From: Dicyema japonicum
Taxonomy: Eukaryota; Dicyemida; Rhombozoa; Dicyemidae
Direction: 5' to 3'
Assembly (NCBI GenBank): GCA_011109175.1
Contig: RDEW01000007.1
Coordinates: forward strand, 1,130,295-1,194,294
DNA: 64,000 nt
Each line of letters begins with the position of its first letter. The stretch's first letter is position 1. The translations under genes and the position numbers were made by a program. Below the pieces are notes generated by a model that had not been told where the DNA came from, made no database searches, and worked only from the letters and a program-made list of their open reading frames with translations. Of the stretch, positions 22,887 to 35,300 are shown in pieces.

Positions 22887-25340
22887 TTAATTGTAGATTT
22901 TCGCAATGCTTCCGTCAGACTTCGTTCTATTGCCTGACCAAGTTGTCCTGTGTCTTGCTGAGTACATAAAGGTTATTTCCGTGTTACAAAGGAGTAGGTT
23001 ATTTGCATGACAAAAGCTAGATAGCAAGGTTCCTGCAATGTTCCTTTTTCCCTTTCCATGTCTTCCAATGAATGCTTCTTCTATGATTGCGAGTAGTTTC
23101 AATGAGAAAGATAGTGAAATCTGCATTGCCCATGAAGGACTTGCATACGTCATCGTTGGTAATTGTTCATAAATCGTGGCAAGGCCACTAGTTTGGTCTC
23201 TAATTGTTTTTGAGAGCAATTTTAAAATTCTCATTTTCTTCAGAGCAGAAGTTACTTTGTTTTTAACATGCCGGATAATGGTGAGTTCCTGATCAAAGGT
23301 TATTCCCAGAATCTTCGGTGTTTTGTTAATAGGAATAGCTTCGTTCTTCATAAAGATTTTTGGTTCGATGCTGTCTTTTGTAGGTGGCAAACAGTGTGAC
23401 AGAAGATTTTGTTGCTGATGTGTCGAGTTTCCGCTTCGACAGACATAGTTCCAGCTTGTCAAGTATTTGTTGTGCTGACTGAGTCGCTTGTTGAATGCTT
23501 CTGTCCTTGGAGGCAAGAATGATATCCTCGGCATAGAATAAGATTAGAGAGTTTTCATTACAGGATTTTAACATGTCGTTTATGTAGAGATTGAAGAGTT
23601 GGGGTAATATTGGGAAGCCTTGAGAGACTCCATTTGTGAATTAGTGAGATCTTGATTTGATGTTGTTGCAGAGTACTTCTGATTGTCTTTCATTTAAGAG
23701 GCTTACAAGCCTAACTTTTAAGGTCGGATCGATGTTGGTTTCAAATATTTTCTTTGTAAGGAGTTTCCTAGGGATTGAATCAAACGCTATTGTGATGTCC
23801 ACGTATATAAGTACTGTCATCTGATGAGGTTTAGGGGAGTTAAATCCTCCCGCAATTAATTGTGTGAGGATTGTGAGGTGTGTTGTGGTCGAATGGTTAC
23901 CCCGGAATCAGTGTTTGTCGAGGTATTGATATTGAGTCTTGTATTTTTTCTAAAACAAGCCTTCAAGGATCCTTGAGACCGGAACATCCTGACTAGTAAA
24001 TAGGATCCAGTCATCGGAGCGCTTCGGTTCAATCTTTTTCAGGAATACTTGGTGTTCTTTTAAAAACTTCTTGTAGGAGATAGACGTGTAATATTTTATC
24101 AGAGTGTCTGGTTTTTATGTAGACTTCGACTTTTCTCTCTGGGGAGGATCTTTTGATATTCTTGATCCACTTCCACACTCTCTGCATTGGGGGGTTTTTG
24201 CAGAGAGCCTTCGATAGTCTCGTCCATCTATTTGCATTTTCTGCCTTTATGTTGTTGTCGATCTCTCTGTTCAATTTTCGTATTTTCCTGATGTTCTCTT
24301 CTGTTGGCGATTTTACCACCTTTATATTATTTCGTTCTCTGATCAGATGTTTCGTCGTTGTGTTGAAACGTTTTGATGACGTAGGTTGTCTCCCCATAGG
24401 AATGTACTTCTTTTTCGCATCGTTTATAATGGAGTTAACCATTTCACTAATTGTTCGACGGAGGGAAAAGTGGGAAATTTAATAGTCCAATACAATTATC
24501 GACGTATTCCTTGAATCCTCTCCAATTCGCAAGGCTGTAGTTAGTTATCGTTGGGCATTGTCCTTTATCCGTGACCTTGTTTTGAACCTCTAAAAATATT
24601 GGATTGTGGTCACTCCTGGTGTCATACTTCACTGACCAGTCAATAAGATAAGCCAAGGACGGTGATGACAATGAGATGTCGATAGAAGAAGGTTTATCGT
24701 TACGTCGAGTAGGTGTTCTTGTATGAGATGCAGGATTCGTTGAGTATACATAGGCTGTGTAGGTCCTCAATTATCATCTTCCCTTCTTTTGTCGTAGGTT
24801 TGTCCTGTCAGCCACAGTGGGTGCTTCGCATTAAAGTCACCACAGATAATCACATTCTTCAGTGATGCGAGAGGAGTGAGTCTGGGAGCGTTGGACGAAC
24901 AGAAACTCAACGGTAGGAGATATGCGTTGACAATTATATTTGATAGTCTTGGAATCGTACTTTGGTAACCAAAAGTTCGAGATTTCCATACCCTTTAAGC
25001 ATAGTGTAAGCACTGTTGGTTATGTCCTCAAAACGGAATGCCGTTGCGGATAACTGTGAGAAGACCCACCAAGTTTGCCAATAATGTCACGGCGAATTAC
25101 TGTGAATCCCGGAAAATACTGGTGTTGAATTCTTTGGAGAAAGTTTAGACTCTTGAATTAGCAAACAGATCGATGTGATTTTCTTTCACAAATGTCCGAA
25201 AGTTCGAGTATCTTGTTCTTGACTCCATTTATGTTATTCTGGCTGGTCCAGAGTTTGCCTCAACGTCTCGCAGCGGCGCAGGCCTTCCTTATTGGTCCAC
25301 CCGTGAAGATAGGGGAAAGTGTGGTTCTTTTTCCACGTCG
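22887..25340 (-). mobile_element. Decayed Jockey-like non-LTR retrotransposon
   Basis: Reverse-strand order is endonuclease end (SIDISLSSPSLAYLIDWSVK, then YDTRSDHNPIFLEV, about 24770-24560), linker (about 24440-24030), and broken reverse transcriptase. The latter includes a Y-A-E-D-I box at about 23530 in place of the usual YADD, and a C-terminal part (GITFDQELTIIRHVKNKVTS) to 22887. The altered catalytic box and many stops mean it is dead. Confidence 0.75.
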
Positions 25341-25503
25341 TCGGCGAGCCACATGACATTATTTGTTAATTCATAATTATAATAAATTAAATTTTTAAAA
25401 TTAAAGAACCAACGTAAAAACTATTTTTATCGATTTGTCATCATATTAAATTATAAATTAAAATTATTAGTAACATTTAAAAATAAAATAACATAAATTC
25501 AAA

Positions 25504-26088
25504 ATGAGGAGGTCCTGTGTTTTTGCACGTTGTCTTTTTCGTAATATGAGGTTAAATAAGCTTATTCACAATAAACATAGTACTGAAAATCCACTTAAAC
25601 TCCCCGACGTGGACAAAAAGGTGTATTCAGAAAAGATTAACAAAATTGTTGACCAAATTTCATCCCTGACTTTGTTGGAGGTATCAGAACTGAACATGTC
25701 TTTAAAAGTAGTGTATCCTTCAATTTCTAGGAACGCTTCAACATCGCGGATATCCCAGTCGTCTCTCATCAGCCGGTTCAACAGAGTTCTATTGAGACCG
25801 TTTTTAGTGTGACCTCATCGTAGGAAGAACCATCTGTAGTTGTGGAGAAGTCGTCTTATGTCGTCAAATTGGTGGGGTTTGATTCCACTAAGAAGATCCA
25901 AGTCATTAAGGAAATCAAGAACCGTGTCTCCGACATGAATTTGGTTCAGGTTTGATAAGGGGTCATGGAAGGCAAAAAAATTTGTTGAGTCAATTCCCCA
26001 AATTGTGAGAGGAGACGTGGGAAAGGTCGAAGCTGAGGAACTCAAGTCTGTATTGGAGGCAGTTGGTGCTATTATTGAGATTGTTTGA
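25504..26088 (+). CDS. mrpl12: Mitochondrial ribosomal protein L12 (bL12m)
   Basis: Four exons split by introns at 25708-25730 (23 nt), 25800-25823 (24 nt) and 25950-25971 (22 nt), all phase 0, give 171 residues. The N-terminus is arginine-rich without acidic residues for about 20 positions, as in a mitochondrial presequence. Then follow the dimerisation segment (VDQISSLTLLEVSELNMSL) and the globular C-terminal domain (YVVKLVGFDSTKKIQVIKEI, then LVQAKKFVESIPQIVRGDV and LKSVLEAVGAIIEIV). In mitochondria this stalk protein recruits translation factors to the large ribosomal subunit. All frames are clean. This is the neatest short-intron gene in the window and a good test case. Confidence 0.95.
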
Positions 26089-26738
26089 TTGACTAATTGG
26101 TCTTATTAGGCCCCTTATTAATATTCGTGTTAGGTTATCACTGCGATTAAAGATATTTGTGCATCTTAAGCTTTGTTGCATGAATGAATCACTTTTTGGA
26201 AACTATTTATTTTATCTCCTATATAATCGACTTAGTATATTCCTTATTGGTAGTATTAGGGATATCTATGTTTCCCACGTTGATAACATCAAAAATTGAC
26301 GTAGTAGGATGACAATTTCTGACTCAAAATGAAGGCCTGGAGTACTATCTGGACGACTGACAAACTAAATCTTAATATGTAGATGCATTTATCATTACTA
26401 TGAAGTACCAAATAGTTTGCTTGTATGAAAAACCGTTTATAAAAATATAATCATCATTTTTTATGTTTTTTAATTAATTTTATTGTCCAATTGTTTGGAT
26501 GTCCTCATTAAAGGTTAAATGAACTCATATCAAATGAAAGAGTTGTTCTTCTTTCTCGAAAGTCTACTTTTAATTTGGAGGGAACTTCACTGTTCTTATT
26601 TTTTCGGTTTGCGGATTTATTCAAATTTTCCTTAGTCAAAAATTCGTTTACTAAACTTATTCAACGTGCAACCTATATCACCATCAAAGTAATTTTCCAC
26701 ATAACTAGCACGTAAAGACAACGTGTTTAAACTATCTG

Positions 26739-29201
26739 CTAAAATTCAACAACATACCTCGTTTTCGATTCACGCGAGTGTATAGACTCATTCAAAAATG
26801 TAATCCATCTAAAATATCAATTCAATCTCTTACGTATTTTTCGTCGGTTCATCTTTAGCTACAAATTTCATAAGTTGGTATTTATTCTTCAAAATCAAAA
26901 CAAAACTAGTGTTTTCTGAATTTTATAGATATCTCAACCATTCACTAAATCCCGGACCATAGTGTTGGAATTGAGCTCCACTATGGGAGACAAGTACAAA
27001 GTCCTAAATTGATCCTTATCCTTGTATGTTTTGAGGGTATATGAGTTGTCTGATTTCGTTAGAAGGACCAGATCGCTCTCAAAAATCAATCCATGACACT
27101 CGACACTTCGTTTTTTTATTTTCCAAGTCAAATCCCCATAGAATAGTAGTTTCAACACATTTGGGTTCATATTCTGAATTTAAGACTTTGTTTACTTTGT
27201 AGAGATTGAAGACATTTTTACATTTATAAATAGTCCTCAGTTCTTTTAAATGTCGGTGATTTTCAGTTTCTCGTACACGTTGGTTATTGTATTTGACACA
27301 TTCGCGGACATTTTTCAACAAATGAACCCATCGAGAGTATTCCAGACTGTCCTCTATGAAAGTATTACCAATAGACTCTACTATCGAGATTTTTAATGAG
27401 ATATTCGAACATAATTGGATATTTGACGAGTCTCATAATCTCCACAGAGAGAATATCCCTGAGTTGCATTTTCCTGCATAGTTTATTGGCTTCTGTAATC
27501 TGGAACTTAGTAAATCTACAAACTGTAATGAAATTCCTGAAGTTTGGGTTTTCCCCCATCATCCTCTTTAGTTTTTCTGTCTTATGCTTGCAGTTGTGTG
27601 AGAAGTCTGCACTCACTTGCTTAAATTTGTCAATATTTTCATCACTAAACTTGAAATATCACAAAAACAAATACCAAATATTCGAAAGCATCACATACTT
27701 TGTTGACGTCCAAATCGCACATTAAAAGCTTTAATTTCTTAACCACAACGTCTAAACTGAGTAATCTGTACAACCATGGAATACAATGACGTCTTCCAAG
27801 CAAATGAATAACTTTGATGCAATTTTATCAAATTTATGTTTCTTCATTGGAATATAAAATAAATTTCTCATAATCTTCAACGTCTTTAAATGAGATCTCT
27901 CCGTGCATATTATTTCTACACGTGTCTCGATTATTTACCTTTCATGATTTCATATATCTTAAAGTTCGGGTCTTCAGGTTCAGGATGAGAAATAGGCGCC
28001 GAATACTCCATATCCGAATCCACTTCAACCTCACAATAACTAAAAATAACAGGAAAACGACTTTGTAGACTTAGCAAGGTAATTTTCAAGTAAATTCTAA
28101 AAATGTTTTAAAATTTTACTGTTTTAAATCCCCAAGGCCTCGTTTCGTTTTTAGAATTTCTACAATATCAACTATTTAGTACTTTTTGGTGACTTTTTTT
28201 GTGACTATAAATTAATTTAGGATTTTACAGTGGTTGTTTATTCCTGATGTTATCTCTTTGGAAAAATTGTACTTTTTGCTATTACAGCATTCAATGAAAT
28301 AATCCTGACAGGAAAAGTGGACGACAGACTCGCACTCTGTTATTTTAAGACTAAGCAGTAACTTTTACAGCAAATCCCTTGAGGCGCGGTTCCCCAGATT
28401 AGTCTTGTACAGAAAGAACACAAAGTTATTTCCGTGAGGTTTATCGGGTACCACGTGTGATGTAATGTTAATTGATACTTAATAAATTATGGAGATACCA
28501 GTACTGAATACGATTTTTTTCTCCCTTCGTTGTCCTCAAAAAGTTAAAATTAATTTGGTTGTCCTTGTCGATGGAATAAAAATCAATTATGATTTCCAAG
28601 CACATCAAAACAGCTCTCTGGAAATCTTTTCGGTCGTCATTCAAAGACAGATATTTATTTCTATATAAAACTACACATTACCTCAGACTAGCACATTGGT
28701 TGCCGATTGTGGACAAAAAATCAATCCTAGAAAGGATATTGACATCCTTAATTGAATGTGTGTCGAAATGTGGAGTGTCTGAGATTATTCTGTAATTTAC
28801 AATATTTCATGAAATTGTTGAATTGTGATATAATTTCTTTTTGAAAGGATGTTCTGTTGATATTGAAAATAGAAATTATGATTTTCTTGTCTGTTTCTTC
28901 GTTCAAAAGCCTGAAACTGTTCCTTCTTTGTCTTTGAGAAATATTCACAGAGAGAGGACTTTGTTCGTGCAAAAATATGGACATAATCTCATAAACAGAA
29001 GTCTTTAAATCCATATGATCATTGTATTTTTTGTTTTTGTAAATTTCAATAAGATTTAAAAACAACTAAAACCGTCAAACCTATAGTTACAATCAAATTT
29101 GGGGTTCCATGTTCAATCAGATACCCAATGAATGCAATATTGATCGGTGGGTGGTAAAACAAAGTCATTTTATCATTAAGTAAGTTCACAAGTGAGTTCA
29201 T
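26739..29201 (-). CDS. RGS-like/C1/DH/PH Rho guanine exchange factor
   Basis: Sixteen exons with fifteen introns of 20-28 nt encode about 702 residues once one base is added at about 28480 (TTAAGT, probably TTAAAGT). From the ATG at 29201 come an RGS-like domain (YHPPINIAFIGYLIEHGTPN, IFLHEQSPLSVNIS) and a C1 zinc finger (HTWYPINLTEITLCSFC, then CCKKCESVVHFSC). A DH domain follows (ICTERSHLKTLKIMRNLFY, VEIMRLVKYPIMFEYLI), then a PH domain (FYGDLTWKIKKRS) ending at 26739. This order is that of RhoGEF2 and the ARHGEF1/11/12 family, which pass signals from G-alpha12/13 to Rho. The PDZ domain of the longer members is absent. The DH conserved region 3 looks intact. Confidence 0.9.
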
Positions 29202-30528
29202 ATTAGTTAATGGTTTTGTGTTCCACTTAAAATATTATAAATGGACACATTAATTGAATAGTACATTTTTCTCTTCAATTTTGTGAGGTCGACCATTCAA
29301 ATTGGTACAAACTAATTATAAAATTTGAGATAATTCTCAAACTATTAAATTTTAAACTACGTTGAATTATTTATATATCAAATGCGCGCTATTAAATTTC
29401 TCCGACCTGTGTCTATCAAATTAATGTTGTCATTAATGGTCTGCTGTAAGGGATTTCATGTTAACAACCATTAATTTATGGAATAATTAAGTTTTTAAGA
29501 GAATTTTATTTCTTAAAATTGATGACATCAATAAGTATAAACTATACCACCAGAATATCTGATTACTTATCATTTTTTGATATTCAATCTTTTTTATTGA
29601 GTTGTTGATACCTGTCTTTATAGTACTTTCAGTCTGTTGGTTGTAAGAACTAGTAGAATGATAGTAGGGAATAAATGCGGACGAAGCTGGGATCGTAAAA
29701 GTTGTTTTAATTAACTAATCCTTTTATTTTATTCTCATTAAAATCAGTTTTTATTTTATTTATTTTTATTTAAAAACCAAGGATCATCGACAAAATAGGA
29801 GAGAATACGTGGTCGTCAGATGATCCAGGACTCCTTATCAGCTTTCATTTTTGCTCGCTGTTCGTCCCGAGATCTGACCCGATTTCTTTATGCACGAGTT
29901 ACTTTGAGGAACTTTGGAGGTGTTAATAGGGCTCTTGTTCTTCTCACAAGTGCCTTGAAAGGAGTTGGTCTTATCGTCAAGGAGAACCTTTGTAGAGTCC
30001 TAATGACTGACTCATAAGAGACTTCGATTTTTTGTTGGACAGGTTTGTCCCCCATGCAGCACAGCTATAACTGATTGTTGGTTGTATGTATTATAGGGTA
30101 AATTTAACGTTGAAGTGAATCAGCCTTTACAAGGAGTGTTTTTACAAAGTTCATTTTTCTTTGGGAGATGACGTTGTTAACGTTTTACTGAATTTGATGA
30201 GGGTTGTACGTAACCAATAACTTAACAGAGTTTTTGGAAGGGATTTATTCTCCATTAAGAGTTGAGGGCAGTTCAGAGTTAGTTAGTCTTCTACTTGAAG
30301 TGGAAATTATTGTGGATGACTTTTCAGGACTTGTGTATAATAGGTTCTTCACAAGCCAACTGCTCAGGTTGTCTAATATATCTCGTTTCACCAGAATCTA
30401 ACCTGCCTGAGGATAATGATGAACAGGGAGGCGAGGACGGTTACTAATCATTAAATGTAACTTTTTGGTTGGTAAAATAAAGTATTTTTATTAAAATAAT
30501 AATTAGTGGTTAATCGATGATATATTAA
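29202..30528. other. Spacer without recognised gene
   Basis: The region 29202-29800 is strongly AT-rich with no open frame of note. Between about 29810 and 30430 the composition is more even and open frames appear (29820-30017 and 30204-30401 forward), as in decayed LINEs of this window, but I see no diagnostic motif. Confidence 0.4.
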
Positions 30529-32905
30529 TTACTCAAATATTCGTAATTGGTTCCAAACATTTTTGTGAATACATTCTCTATCAGTTACAAAACTTAGTAC
30601 TCGATTTGCCACCAACTTTCTTGTTTCGTTAAATTTATTCTCGTCGTCTTCATTTCCAAAGGTCTCGGATATTTGAACATCAAACTAATCAATATAAAAT
30701 CACTCATACCTCTGCCGTCATTTCTGGCCTTAAATTGAACTGTTCTTCATACCACAACTCAAATTCTAACATGTTGACTAACAAATACCTTTTAGTAGTG
30801 TTTCCCGGCATTTTATAACTGCTGTGTTTGTGTAGGCCACTTTTTGCTTTATATTTCTGATATTCTCGTATAATTCATAATAATTATCTCTTTTCAATTT
30901 CATTAGTTTAATTAGGTTGTATTCCTCCTCAGTTATAACTTCCTCTCCGTCAGATCCATAAAAAACCCCCTCTACCGTAATTTTCTATGAAATACCGATC
31001 TCCCGTCTTTCCGTGGTTTTAGAGTTTATTTGGCTTTTCAAGTCCTCAATTTGAGACTTTAAGGAATTGAGCTCTCTAGCAATCTCGGAATACTCGATTT
31101 TTAATTTTCTAGTAATTTCTTATGTAAAATGGCTCATAACCCTTATTCTCAATTAATGTGTAATACAAATCCTTCCCCTCTCCAATTTTGTATTCTTCAA
31201 AGGCCTCTGATGAGGATGGAATCGGTCTTTGTTTTACTTACCCCTTACTCTTTTTCGACCTCTTCCGCTTTTCCATTTGAGATCTTTGTAGTCCTAATGA
31301 TTAGTTTGGTAATGTCAACCCACGTGATTGCCTATTCTTTTTCGAGACAAACTCGTTGGAAGCCTATAATTATTGTTATTTTTTTACGTTTTCAACTGAT
31401 TCTGACACTTTGAAGGAATTATCAATATTCTGTTTGCTAAAATTGTTAAAAAAATAAACTTCCAAATTCTTTGGAAAGTTTGAAAATATGCCTGAACTTG
31501 TCTGAAGTTTTGAACCTCGATTTCAGGTAATTGTCCCTTCAGGAATTTCTCCGCTTTTTCCGCAATTTCAAACTTTTGCTGTTCCGATATTTCCTCATGA
31601 GAGGTTATTGGTTTGTTTATCTGAAGTTTATATTAAATAGTAACGAATGAATCGTGCATGTACAACTCGTTTTTTAGGAATTTAATTTCTTCCATTAATT
31701 TTTTAACCTTAGACTTGAAAATTTAACATATTAGTTTTACATTTGCGTCAATGAGGTCACTTTTTACAGCTTTTACTTGAATCTTCATCATTCTTGATGA
31801 AAATCTTAGTGTGGAAACCTAAAATTGCTTTATAGCTTAAACTGTCTCCTGAATATGTCTTTCATCCTCCCAAATGTTCGAAATTAGGACCACATTGCTG
31901 GTCCCGTTCAAAGAATCCTGCAAATAATGAGTCAAAGTGCTCTGTCTATAAGGCACGTGGTCTCTTGACTTGTTGACCATAGCCACTACTGTTTGTTCTA
32001 GGAATGAAAGAGATTTATTGATGTAAATAGCCTCTGTTTTGCTATCACCAGACACCTTGGATGAATAAGAGAGATCACCTCAGACTTTCCAATCCTCTCA
32101 GACCCCGCCAAATCAACAAAGTTTATTTTAGAGAGACTGTAATTGGCGTTTTCTTTGTCAGGGTCGTGTGACTGGGATGATTATACAATGACCTCAATAT
32201 AAATTGTGTATATGCAGTGAGAACGGGAAGAATTCTTATTTAGAGAATGGGGTCTTTGCGTTCTATTTAATTCTCCCTTTTGTATATTACAGAATTTAAA
32301 CCTCAAAAAGCAAATAAAGGGCATCCTCTTCATTTTTGACCTGAAGATAAGATAGTCCCTTGATGTAAGTCCCAATCTCATCGTCGACTACTTGATAATC
32401 AATATTTTTATCTGGTTTAATCAAATCATATATTCTGTCATTATATATTTCAAAATATGAAACTCTAAAATATATATTCACTTGAACCTGATTATAATGT
32501 TTGATCTTGGTTTATTTGAAATCTTTCTAAATAGACTATTCAGTCCTCTGGGAACGATTCCTCTGTTTTCGTACTTTTCAGTGGCTCCAAACATGGTGTA
32601 TGTTTTTCCAGAACCAGTCTGTCCGTAACACATCACAATTCCGTTAAATCCAAGTAAGGCTTTGTCGATGATTGATTCAGTAGTTTCGTTGTATAACTTT
32701 TCCTGGGAAATGTTATGGAAAATGTTGTTGAAAGTGAAGGACCAATCATTGATTTGGTTATTTACAATGTAATTTCCGTCCCTGTTTATGTGAATTCCAA
32801 TTTCCTGTAATTTTTCAATTTATTAGTAACTTTGTTATCAATAGAAATCATATTATTCTGCTCATTACTGGGACGAACACGCACATAAACTTTTGCAGAG
32901 CTCAT
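30529..32905 (-). CDS. kif9: Kinesin-9 (KIF9), ciliary kinesin
   Basis: Seventeen exons joined by sixteen introns of 21-27 nt give exactly 665 codons from the ATG at 32905 to the stop at 30529. The motor head holds the P-loop GQTGSGKTYTMFG, switch I NKNSSRSHCIYTIY, switch II NFVDLAGSERIGKSE, the AIYINKSLSFLEQTVVAMV helix and HVPYRQSTLTHYLQDSLNGT. The start VYVRVRPSN and VNNQINDWSFTFNN match KIF9 specifically, as do the coiled coils and the C-terminal part (ITEEEYNLIKLMKLKRDNYY, then LKEFELWYEEQF). KIF9 works on the central pair of motile cilia. All nucleotide-binding residues I can check are present and there is no frame error. Any ORF-only annotation would break this gene into pieces. Confidence 0.95.
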
Positions 32906-33640
32906 TGACTAATTGACTTTGATACCAAGGAAACAATTTTAGTTGATTTATATAATTTCTTAAACTTTAAGAGTATTTTAGAACAAATCTATTAATTTTT
33001 AGTAATTTGGGATCAATTTATGTTTATCAGAAAAATCAATATTTTTAATGATTGCCATGAATTTCTTCCCTGAACTTCGTAATGATTGACTCAAGATATA
33101 TTAAATATACAAAGTTTCGAACGAAAGAGCGTCGAGTACAGTATGTTGTAGATCCAAACCTTCACCTATACCCATAAATGTTCGTTTTTCAATCTGTTCA
33201 TTACCTTTTTGGTGAATCCATAAGATTGGATTTTCCATATATGTAACAATTATTTAACTAAAATAAAAGCGTGATCTCTTCACCAATACAACATAAAAAA
33301 TGGACCATAAATGCTGGTTTTCTAAGAATTTTTTACTCAACAAAATTAGGTCATCCGAAACACAAAAATAATGATAAATTTTGATGTTTACAAATATCGT
33401 TTTCTGTTTTATTAAAAATAATATTTATTATGTTTTAAAAATGAAAAAATTAGGACAAAAATTGATGATGCTGATTCTTTGTTATACATGATATAATTTT
33501 AGATTTTTCTGTAATAACTTCAATCATCCATCACAGGAGCAGTTTGAAGAATCGTAAGATAGACAGGACCTCAACATGTGATATATTCATGAACGGATTA
33601 AAAATCAATTTTCCCAATAGAGAAGTTTCATTATATTTAA
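32906..33640. other. Spacer upstream of KIF9
   Basis: This is AT-rich non-coding DNA between the start of KIF9 (reverse) and the LAMP-like gene (forward), so it probably holds both promoters. I see no repeat family and no clear motif. Confidence 0.4.
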
Positions 33641-34836
33641 TTGAAGGAATATTACGACTGGCATCACGGATCTGACTCACAGTCAGCATGGGAACTTGAT
33701 TGCATGAGTAGTTTTTCCCTCGGCAATAATAGATGGATATTTTTTGAAATAAATACCACTAATGATGTTCTAGTAATTGACATGGCTGTCATGATAGGTA
33801 ATAATTTCTCAAATATTGCAGATGATAGGATTTACAGATCTCACAATATTACAGGAGGGAATACTTTCAGAAATTTGTACAGATGTGCAAGAACAGTAGT
33901 ACAATTTTCACATTTTTCTGTTATACTTTATTTCCTTCGAATAAATATTGACCAAAATATTTTTTTAATTTATTCAAGTAATTACTTTTTATATATTTTT
34001 GATTATTTGGCGAACGATTGTGACCCCAAAAACAACCAAAGTGTCCCAATATGGGTTTTAAATGATTATGATGTGGTACACGGAATAATAAGTGGAGAGT
34101 TCAAAGTTAGACTTTCAAATAAAGAAAATGCAATTGAAGAAGTAAATGATTTGTTTAAACTTAGAAAAAATTTCGATTACTGGATGAATCTGATTATGTC
34201 TCATATAAACTTATAAACGAAAGTCATGTCACAGTTATATTTCATTATTATAATACGATAATTTATATTATGTTTTTAATGGATTCTACTGAATATTATA
34301 TTTATAATATTAAAATATCCATTAATGGCGCAGTTGTTAACCACACTATTCTTCCTTCAAATGTATTTAAAAGGATTAAGGTTGGACAATATTATGAGTG
34401 TGAACCAATCTTGATTTCTATTAGCGGTGGAAATTTTATCGAAATTACATATTTAAAGGCTCAATTTTTCAAAAACAATTCGAATTTTGAGTTTGAGGGA
34501 AAAGGTTATCACAGTTTAATATTTAGGTTCGAATTGCTTTTATGATGAAATCAGAAATAAAGACAACAATATCAACGAAATAATTCATAAAAGTTCCAAA
34601 AATAACGACAACAATATCAACGAAATAATTCATAAAAGTTCAAAAATAACGACAACAAAATAATTCATAAAAGTTCCAAAAATAACGACAAATTTAAAAA
34701 TAAACTAAATTATCACCATGCCAAAAAAAATTGGAATTTTGGAAATAAAATAATATGGGTTTCCTCCGTTGGATTAGTGGCTGTAGTTGTCGTCACAGCC
34801 ACTACGATCATTTATTACAAAATTTGGCTCTCATAA
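33641..34836 (+). CDS. LAMP-like type I membrane protein (tentative)
   Basis: At least three coding pieces can be read. The first (33641-34216) ends in a stop and its join to the second is not resolved. The second (from about 34270) has ILPSNVFKRIKVGQYYECE followed by FIEITYLKAQFF and, after a 22-nt intron near 34508-34529, SNCFYDE. The G-x-Y-x-C and later cysteine fit the luminal domain of lysosome-associated membrane glycoproteins. Asparagine-rich 15-residue repeats follow, then a membrane span (WVSSVGLVAVVVVTATTIIY) and a very short tail ending at 34836. One base is missing in the second repeat (about 34641). LAMP identity rests on few residues; a different surface protein is possible, and the true start is unknown. 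Confidence 0.5.
34563..34692 (+). repeat. 45-nt coding tandem repeat
   Basis: About three copies of a 45-base unit (one shortened) encode DNNINEIIHKSSKNN-type units in the stalk of the LAMP-like protein. The middle copy has TTCAAAAA where its neighbours have TTCCAAAAA, a one-base loss that breaks frame. Confidence 0.8.
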
Positions 34837-34924
34837 TCTTAGATTATTTAATTTGGTGGACTTATTTTTCGATATTTAATTGGGTTGAATTAATTTTAAT
34901 TGTTTAATACCAATTTTAACAGTC

Positions 34925-35300
34925 TTCCTGAAAGTCATGTTAGTTACATCAAATACGTGAACCGATCAAGCAGCACTTCGTATTTTTTATCCTTGGCTTT
35001 CGTTGCTTTTTCCGCAGCATACAGTGTGTCTACCGCGCTTCTGACCATGTTGGATGGACAAAGGGGTCGATGCAGGTGGCATTGGCTTCCCCTCCTCGAA
35101 TAGAAAGATTCTAATTCCGTCCGGCCGTTTTCCGCCTCCTCTGTCCAGGCCGACCAGTTCAAGTATGGAAAAATATCCAGAAGACTCCAGGGCTCGCTTA
35201 ACAATTCCGTTGATCGCCTATATCTTGGGAATCGTTCTACGATTCTTTGGAAAGAAAGGGTATGATGTCCATAATAGTCGACGGTAACATCGCACATACA
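34925..35300 (-). mobile_element. Restriction-like-endonuclease LINE fragment
   Basis: The reverse strand reads KRALESSGYFSILELVGLDR followed by GGGKRPDGIRIFLFEEG, close to ALEAAGFPEVLEPVGLDRGD of the copy at 41969-42831. The KRPDG box with the following residues is the PD-(D/E)XK-type nuclease end. It is a broken 3' remnant. Confidence 0.7.

Noticed and set aside
31129-31413. A forward, hydrophobic 94-codon frame
   Set aside because: It lies antisense to the KIF9 stalk exons; coiled-coil codons read backwards often look hydrophobic.
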